From Enterobacter_D sp963521185 (GTDB taxonomy: Bacteria > Pseudomonadota > Gammaproteobacteria > Enterobacterales > Enterobacteriaceae), in contig CAUQTV010000009.1 in the NCBI GenBank assembly GCA_963521185.1, positions 62,001-126,000 of the forward strand: a stretch of 64,000 nucleotides of DNA, written 5' to 3'. Under the pieces are notes generated by a model. That model saw nothing but the letters and a program-made list of their open reading frames with translations. It did not search any database and was not told where the DNA came from. The position numbers and the translations under genes were made by a program. This document shows, piece after piece, positions 59,100-64,000 of this stretch. The stretch's first letter is position 1, and each line of letters begins with the position of its first letter.

Positions 59100-60799
59100 G
59101 TCAACGAATCACGATCGATCCGGTTACGCGTATCGAAGGACACCTGCGCATTGATTGCGAAATCACCGACGGCAAAGTGTCGAAAGCCTGGGCGTCCGGT
59201 ACCATGTGGCGCGGCATGGAAACGATCGTCAAAGACCGGGATCCGCGCGATGCCTGGATGATCGTGCAGCGCATCTGCGGCGTGTGCACCACCACGCATG
59301 CGATCTCGTCCGTGCGTGCGGCGGAAAGCGCGTTAAAAATAGAGGTGCCGCTGAACGCGCAGTACATCCGCAATATCATTCTGGCGGCGCACACCACCCA
59401 CGATCACATTGTGCATTTTTATCAGCTTTCGGCGCTGGACTGGGTGGATATTACCGCCGCACTGAAGGCCGATCCCGCTAAAGCGTCGGCGTTGCTCAGG
59501 GGTGTCTCAAACTGGCCGCTTAATAGCGCGGAAGAGTTCACCCGCGTGCAGAACAAAGTGAAGGATCTGGTCGCCAGCGGGCAGCTTGGGATTTTTGCCA
59601 ACGGCTACTGGGGGCACCCGGCGATGAAGCTGCCGCCGGAGGTGAACCTGATTGCCGTGGCCCACTATTTACAGGCGCTGGAGTGCCAGCGCGACGCCAA
59701 CCGTATCGTGGCGCTACTGGGCGGTAAATCCCCGCACATTCAGAACCTTGCCGTCGGCGGCGTGGCAAACCCCATCAATCTTGACGGCATTGGCGTACTC
59801 AATCTCGAACGCCTGATGTACATCAAATCTTTTATCGACAAACTGGGCGATTTTATCGAGCAGGTCTACAAAGTTGATACGGCGGTGATTGCCGCGTATT
59901 ACCCGGAATGGCTGGAGCAGGGCAAAGGTGCGGTGAATTATCTCTGCGCGCCCGAATACCCGACCGACAGCAAAAACGGCAGTTTTCTTTTCCCCGGCGG
60001 GGCGATCGTCGATGCCGATCTGAAAACCTTCCGGCCCATAGATTCCCACTCGGATGCGTGGCTGATCAACGGCATCCAGGAGAGCGCGAAGCACGCCTGG
60101 TATAAAGACGATGCGCCGCAGGCACCGTGGGAAGGCACCACCGAGCCGGACTACACCGGCTGGGCGGATGACGGAAAATATTCATGGGTCAAAGCGCCGA
60201 CCTTTTACGGCAAAACCGTCGAGGTCGGGCCGCTGGCAAACATGCTGTGCAAACTGGCGGCCGGGCGTGAACCCACGAAGGCTAAGCTTGCTGAAATCAT
60301 CGCTATTTACCATTCGCTGACGGGGAAAACGATCGCCGTGGAGCAACTGCATTCGACGCTTGGGCGCATCATTGGCCGCACCGTGCACGCCTGCGAGTTG
60401 CAACAGATCCTGCAACATCAGTATCAGGCGCTGATCGAGAACATTGGCAAAGGCGATCATCTGACGTGGGTGAAACCCGATATCCCCGCCAGCGGCGAGT
60501 TTAAAGGCGTCGGCTTTCTGGAAGCGCCGCGTGGGATGCTCTCGCACTGGATGGTGATCAAAGAGGGCAAAATCAGTAATTACCAGGCCGTGGTCCCTTC
60601 GACCTGGAATGCCGGACCGCGCAATATGAATGACGAGGTGGGGCCGTATGAAATGTCGCTGGTGGGCACGCCGGTTGCCGATCCGCAAAAACCGCTGGAA
60701 GTGGTGAGAACGATCCACTCTTTCGATCCCTGTATGGCCTGTGCCGTGCACGTCGTTGATGCCGACGGGCAGGATGTGGTCACCGTGAAGGTACTCTGA
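59096..60799 (+). CDS. hybC: Hydrogenase-2 large subunit HybC
   Basis: Catalytic subunit carrying the NiFe(CN)2CO centre. The 567 residues begin MSQRITIDPVTRIEGHLRI. The two nickel-binding Cys pairs are present: RICGVCTTTH near residue 58-67 and DPCMACAVH near the end. The last 15 residues after that His form the extension that HybD removes once the metal centre is in place. It has no signal peptide and is exported with HybO by Tat. Overlaps hybB by ATGA and hybD by one base. Confidence 0.98.
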   Translation: MSQRITIDPVTRIEGHLRIDCEITDGKVSKAWASGTMWRGMETIVKDRDPRDAWMIVQRICGVCTTTHAISSVRAAESALKIEVPLNAQYIRNIILAAHTTHDHIVHFYQLSALDWVDITAALKADPAKASALLRGVSNWPLNSAEEFTRVQNKVKDLVASGQLGIFANGYWGHPAMKLPPEVNLIAVAHYLQALECQRDANRIVALLGGKSPHIQNLAVGGVANPINLDGIGVLNLERLMYIKSFIDKLGDFIEQVYKVDTAVIAAYYPEWLEQGKGAVNYLCAPEYPTDSKNGSFLFPGGAIVDADLKTFRPIDSHSDAWLINGIQESAKHAWYKDDAPQAPWEGTTEPDYTGWADDGKYSWVKAPTFYGKTVEVGPLANMLCKLAAGREPTKAKLAEIIAIYHSLTGKTIAVEQLHSTLGRIIGRTVHACELQQILQHQYQALIENIGKGDHLTWVKPDIPASGEFKGVGFLEAPRGMLSHWMVIKEGKISNYQAVVPSTWNAGPRNMNDEVGPYEMSLVGTPVADPQKPLEVVRTIHSFDPCMACAVHVVDADGQDVVTVKVL

Positions 60800-61284
60800 T
60801 GCGAATTCTTGTCTTAGGCGTGGGTAATGTGTTGTTGAGCGACGAAGCGATTGGTGTGCGTACCGTTGAAGCGCTGATGGCGCGCTACAGTCTGCCCGCG
60901 AATGTTGACGTGCTGGACGGCGGCACGGCGGGCATGGAGCTGATGGAGGCGATGGCAGACCGCGACCATCTGATCATCATTGATGCGATCGTCTCGCGCA
61001 ATCATCCGCCGGGATCGATCATGATACTGTGCGACGAAGAGGTGCCGGTACTGTTTACCAACAAAATCTCGCCGCACCAGCTTGGGCTGGCGGATGTGCT
61101 GTCGGCGCTGCGCTTCACCGGCGAGTTCCCTAAGCGCATCACGCTGATAGGAGTGATCCCACACTCCCTTGAACCGCACATTGGCCTGACGCCGACCGTG
61201 GCGGCCAGCCTGGAGCCCGCACTCCAGTGCGTGCTGGCAACCCTGTACGAGAGCGGTATTCACTGCGAGGCGCGAGCGTCATGA
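60799..61284 (+). CDS. hybD: Hydrogenase-2 maturation endopeptidase HybD
   Basis: Cuts the C-terminal extension from pre-HybC after nickel insertion. The 161 residues include the three nickel-sensing ligands in the positions known from E. coli HybD: Glu16 (LSDEAIGV), Asp62 (IIDAIV) and His93 (SPHQLG). It shares one base with the hybC stop and overlaps hybE by 4 bp. Slightly shorter at the C-terminus than E. coli HybD (164). Confidence 0.96.
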   Translation: MRILVLGVGNVLLSDEAIGVRTVEALMARYSLPANVDVLDGGTAGMELMEAMADRDHLIIIDAIVSRNHPPGSIMILCDEEVPVLFTNKISPHQLGLADVLSALRFTGEFPKRITLIGVIPHSLEPHIGLTPTVAASLEPALQCVLATLYESGIHCEARAS

Positions 61285-61763
61285 GCGCAACGTTTACCGG
61301 TTTTATCGACAGCCCTGCTGCACGCGTAACGGCGGCGTTTGAAAGCGTTGCCCGAAAAACGCTACACGATGGGGCTTTTCTTCACCCGGAAATGCCGGTG
61401 CATGCCAGCGCGTTTACGCTTTTCGAAGGGCAATGGACGGGATGTGTGATTACGCCGTGGCTGCTCAGCGCGCTGATCCTGCCCGGTCCGCAGCAGCAGT
61501 GGCCTGCGCGTAACATCGGCGAAAAAATCGCGCTGGCGTTGCCCATCGGCACTATGACCTTTAGCGTCGGTGAACTGGACACGCTTGGGCAGTATCTCGC
61601 CTGTTCGCTGATGTCACCGCTGGCGCGCACCCTCACCGTCGATCAGGGCATTCGGCTGGCGAACGATTGCGGGCGAATGCTGCTGTCGCTGCCGGTAAAC
61701 GCGCCTGCGTCCCCGGCACGGCGCGCTCTGCTGTTCGGGCGGTCTGGCCTGCAAGATGCATGA
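61281..61763 (+). CDS. hybE: Hydrogenase-2 assembly chaperone HybE
   Basis: Tat-proofreading chaperone that holds HybO and HybC together until assembly is complete. The ATG overlapping the hybD stop gives MSATFTGFIDSPAARV, 160 residues, close to E. coli HybE (162). The core FLHPEMPVHASAF, FEGQWTGCVITPWLLSA and YLACSLMSPL blocks are conserved; the N-terminal 30 residues vary more than other Hyb proteins. Overlaps hybF by 8 bp. Confidence 0.93.
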   Translation: MSATFTGFIDSPAARVTAAFESVARKTLHDGAFLHPEMPVHASAFTLFEGQWTGCVITPWLLSALILPGPQQQWPARNIGEKIALALPIGTMTFSVGELDTLGQYLACSLMSPLARTLTVDQGIRLANDCGRMLLSLPVNAPASPARRALLFGRSGLQDA

Positions 61764-62097
61764 GCTGTCGCTGTGTCAAAACGCACTTGCCATCGTGCTT
61801 GAGCAGGCCGCGCAGCACCGCGCCCGGCGTGTTACCGGCGTCTGGCTTGAGGTTGGGGCACTGGCCTGCGTCGAAGAGACCGCGCTGCGTTTTAGCTTTG
61901 ACGCCGTCTGTCGCCACACGCAGGCACAGGGGTGCGAATTGCACATCACGCATTCAGCCGCCCAGGCCTGGTGCTGGGATTGCAGCGCCAGCGTGACGGT
62001 GATGCAGCACGATGCGCCTTGCCCACTGTGTCAGGGCGTGCGGCTGCACATGCAGAGCGGCGATGCGCTGCGGGTAAAAAGCATTGAAGTGGAATAA
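61756..62097 (+). CDS. hybF: Nickel-insertion chaperone HybF (HypA family)
   Basis: HypA-type metallochaperone that delivers nickel to the hydrogenase large subunit with HypB. The 113 residues start MHELSLCQNAL, whose His2 begins the nickel site. The structural zinc site is formed by two CxxC pairs, CWDC (near residue 74) and CPLC (near 90). Starts 8 bp inside hybE; hybG follows 15 bp after its stop. Confidence 0.95.
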   Translation: MHELSLCQNALAIVLEQAAQHRARRVTGVWLEVGALACVEETALRFSFDAVCRHTQAQGCELHITHSAAQAWCWDCSASVTVMQHDAPCPLCQGVRLHMQSGDALRVKSIEVE

Positions 62098-62112
62098 CAG
62101 AGGGCGTGAAGA

Positions 62113-62358
62113 ATGTGTATAGGCGTGCCGGGTCAGATTGTCGCGGTGGGGGAGGATATTCACCACCTCGCGCAGGTGTCGATTTGTGGCGTCACGCGTG
62201 ACATTAATATTGCGCTGGTGTGTGAAGGGCAACCCGCTGAACTGCTCGGCGAATGGGTGCTGGTTCATGTGGGGTTTGCCATGAGCATTATCGATGAGCA
62301 CGAAGCCCGTGAAACGCTGGCGGCGCTCGAATTGCTGGACATCGACACCACCGCTTAG
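62113..62358 (+). CDS. hybG: Hydrogenase maturation factor HybG (HypC family)
   Basis: Chaperone that carries the Fe(CN)2CO unit from HypD to HybC. The 81 residues start MCIGVPGQI, with the essential Cys2, and include GEWVLVHVGFAMSIIDE. Last gene of hybOABCDEFG. Its stop codon shares bases with the stop of the convergent regulator (TTAG), so the two genes overlap by 4 bp and there is no room for a terminator between them. Confidence 0.96.
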   Translation: MCIGVPGQIVAVGEDIHHLAQVSICGVTRDINIALVCEGQPAELLGEWVLVHVGFAMSIIDEHEARETLAALELLDIDTTA

Positions 62359-63062
62359 CGCCCGGCGTCGGTGATCATCTGCGTCACGGCGCTCAGGTGA
62401 CCGATTTTGACGTCGCTGGCGCGCTTAAATTTGCTCTTATCAATCAGCAGTAACGACTGCTGCGCGCGTTGTAACAGCTGGGTTTTAAACCCGGCGTTAT
62501 GCACCGTGGGATCCCACATATCCCCGTTCGCATCGACCCCTTCGCAGGAAAAAATAAACAGATCGATAGCCACCGATTTGAGCAGCGGGGCCAGCGTTGG
62601 ATTCATATAGCAGCGGTACTTACGATCGAGCTGTCCCCCTGAACAGATCAGCGTGACGTGCTGGCGACGCGCCATCTCCTGGCAAATCGGCTGGCTGTTG
62701 GTGAACACCGTCAGCGGCATGTCCGGTAGCTGACGCGCCAGGTGAAAGCAGGTTGAACTGGCATCGAGCGCGAGCACCATGTCCTGCGTGATCCAGCCGA
62801 GCGCCAGGCGGGCGATATCCGCTTTATCCGCATAGTGACTTTTCAGCCGGGCGAAAAAGGGCTCACCGCCGTCGTGATTGCGCGTGTGGATCAGCCGCGC
62901 CCGCCCGTGATGACGCACGATTTTACCCTGGGATTGCAGGGCGCTCAGATCGCGGCGCAGCGTCTCTTTACTGATGCCGAGCTGGAGGGCAAGGCCGCCG
63001 GTGGTCAGCGTGTCGTGCTGTGCCAGCATCTGCAAAATGACCTGCTGTCGCGCGGATTTCAT
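62355..63062 (-). CDS. DeoR-family repressor/activator, FucR-like
   Basis: The 235 residues show the DeoR winged helix (about 1-57; LTTGGLALQLGISKETLRRDL) and the sugar-phosphate-binding DeoRC domain (about 75-230; ALDASSTCFHLARQLPD, GHLSAVTQMITD). Along the whole length it reads like E. coli FucR, the L-fuculose-1-phosphate-responsive activator: QGKIVRHHGRARLIH, DLFIFSCEGVD and SLLLIDKSKFKR align, but I see no fuc genes nearby. It may act elsewhere in the genome or on a related ligand. It follows the GGDEF gene by 15 bp. Confidence 0.8.
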   Translation of the reverse strand: MKSARQQVILQMLAQHDTLTTGGLALQLGISKETLRRDLSALQSQGKIVRHHGRARLIHTRNHDGGEPFFARLKSHYADKADIARLALGWITQDMVLALDASSTCFHLARQLPDMPLTVFTNSQPICQEMARRQHVTLICSGGQLDRKYRCYMNPTLAPLLKSVAIDLFIFSCEGVDANGDMWDPTVHNAGFKTQLLQRAQQSLLLIDKSKFKRASDVKIGHLSAVTQMITDAGR

Positions 63063-63077
63063 GGCGTACCTTTGGGC

Positions 63078-64000
63078 TTAAGCGCTCAGCCTGGGTGGAA
63101 TGGTGATCAGCGACGGGCCGATCGCCGCGCCATTTTTGCCGGTGTGCTTAATGTGATACATCGCCAGATCGGCGCGCTTTAACGCTTCGGGGAAATCATC
63201 GCCATCCTGCACTTCATCAATGCCGATCGACGCACCCACCATGCCAACGCCGTTATCCAGTTCAAACGGTGCTAACGCCGCGCGCAGGCAGTTTTGCGCG
63301 GTGCTGTTAATCTCCGCGTCATGGAGGGCAAACGGCAGCAGCAGCACAAACTCGTCGCCGCCGAGGCGTCCGACCACGGAGCCTTCCGGGCAGGTATCAC
63401 TTAGCCGCTGGCTTAGCTGCATCAGCAGTTCATCGCCGCTGCGGTGACCAAAGGTGTCGTTAATGCGTTTAAAATCGTCCAGATCGATAAACGCCACGCA
63501 GAGTGCTCCCGCCTGTTTCAGCGCAGTGAAGTGTTTGATCAGCGCATGGCGGTTCGCAAGCCCGGTGAGCGGGTCGTGGTTGGCGAGCAGGGCGAGCTGT
63601 TCCTCGTACTGCTTCTCTTTTGTCATGTCGATGTGTGTGCCGGTCACCTTCAGCGCTTTGCCGCGATCGTCCCATTCACTGACGCGACCGCGATCGAGCA
63701 CCCAGGTCACGGTGCCGTTTTTATGCTGCATGCGATGCAGCGCTTCGTACCAGGGGGCGTTGCCTTCAAGATGATCGTAAAACGCATCCAGCACGCGCTG
63801 GCGATCGTCGGGGTGGAGATGCTCTTTCCAGACGTCAAAATTCGCGCTCAGCTCTTTGGGCTGATAGCCGAGCATTGATCCCCAGCGGCGATTATAGATA
63901 ATCAGTTTTCCACTGGGCACATCCAGCTGCCACAGGCACAGACCCGTACCGTCCAACGCCGCGCTCAGCTTATTGCGGGCGTCACGGGCCAGCCGCACCA
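63078..64000 (-). CDS. Diguanylate cyclase with PAS domain, N-terminus beyond window
   Basis: The visible 307 residues lack the true start; the frame is open to the right edge. A PAS domain (about 8-125; LCLWQLDVPSGKLIIYNRRW, with a PAC-like KVTGTHIDMTKEKQ end) precedes a GGDEF domain (from about 135; HDPLTGLANRHAL). The catalytic motif is intact as RLGGDEFVLLLP, so c-di-GMP synthesis is likely. The RxxD inhibitory site five residues before GGDEF is absent. Upstream parts probably hold more sensor domains. The PAS type gives no ligand. Confidence 0.88.
   Translation of the reverse strand, partial: VRLARDARNKLSAALDGTGLCLWQLDVPSGKLIIYNRRWGSMLGYQPKELSANFDVWKEHLHPDDRQRVLDAFYDHLEGNAPWYEALHRMQHKNGTVTWVLDRGRVSEWDDRGKALKVTGTHIDMTKEKQYEEQLALLANHDPLTGLANRHALIKHFTALKQAGALCVAFIDLDDFKRINDTFGHRSGDELLMQLSQRLSDTCPEGSVVGRLGGDEFVLLLPFALHDAEINSTAQNCLRAALAPFELDNGVGMVGASIGIDEVQDGDDFPEALKRADLAMYHIKHTGKNGAAIGPSLITIPPRLSA

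Overview
This window is chromosomal DNA of a gammaproteobacterium of the family Enterobacteriaceae. Protein after protein reads as a near copy of its Escherichia coli K-12 counterpart (RpsU, FolB, UppP, ParE, ParC, ExbD, HybC), and gene order largely follows the E. coli dnaG-to-hyb segment. Departures from E. coli (no zupT beside ribB, an extra sugar locus after parE, a DASS permease beside ygiQ, an extra chemoreceptor) suggest a relative such as Enterobacter, Lelliottia or Leclercia. The genus is inference.

Layout. 1-5.3 kb: start of the macromolecular synthesis operon (dnaG, rpsU, leftward), then tsaD, plsY, folB, uppP and cca. 5.3-13.8 kb: ygiM, the inorganic triphosphatase ygiF, glnE, hldE, ubiK, and ribB behind an FMN riboswitch with a clear sigma70 promoter. 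13.8-22.9 kb: ygiD, ygiC-ygiB-tolC (leftward, marbox upstream), then nudF-yqiB-cpdA-yqiA-parE in overlapping or tightly spaced order. 22.9-30.0 kb: the main accessory stretch. It holds a relBE toxin-antitoxin pair, decayed DNA with an orphan gene and a truncated HTH gene, then an AraC regulator divergent from DUF2264 - oligosaccharide MFS permease - GH88 unsaturated glucuronyl hydrolase. 30-40.8 kb: ygiN, mdaB, qseBC, ygiW, parC, plsC, ftsP, ygiQ. 40.8-49.2 kb: a DASS carboxylate permease, dkgA, yqhD with its regulator yqhC, yghB, metC, exbBD. 49.2-50.7 kb: three genes of unknown function. 50.7-55.7 kb: gpr (yghZ), a dienelactone hydrolase, a 0.8-kb gene-free gap, a methyl-accepting chemotaxis protein with a sigma28-type promoter, and yghW. 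55.8-62.4 kb: the complete hydrogenase-2 operon hybOABCDEFG. 62.4-64 kb: a FucR-like DeoR regulator and a PAS-GGDEF protein cut by the window edge.

The best candidate for an undescribed system is the 24.5-30.0 kb locus. All its enzymes lack export signals. I propose that an intact or partly digested uronic-acid oligosaccharide enters through the LacY-like permease, the DUF2264 protein (possibly a lyase) acts on it in the cytoplasm, and GH88 removes the unsaturated uronate. The AraC protein and a class II CRP site would control it. The permease and GH88 assignments rest on recognisable family sequence; the DUF2264 role and the substrate are inference.

Other items worth a look are three half-site-like repeats on helical-turn spacing between yqhD and yqhC, a perfect 12-bp palindrome upstream of yghW, the three orphan genes after exbD, and an orphan FucR-like regulator sharing stop-codon bases with hybG. 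No tRNA, rRNA, CRISPR array, intact prophage or complete insertion sequence was seen.
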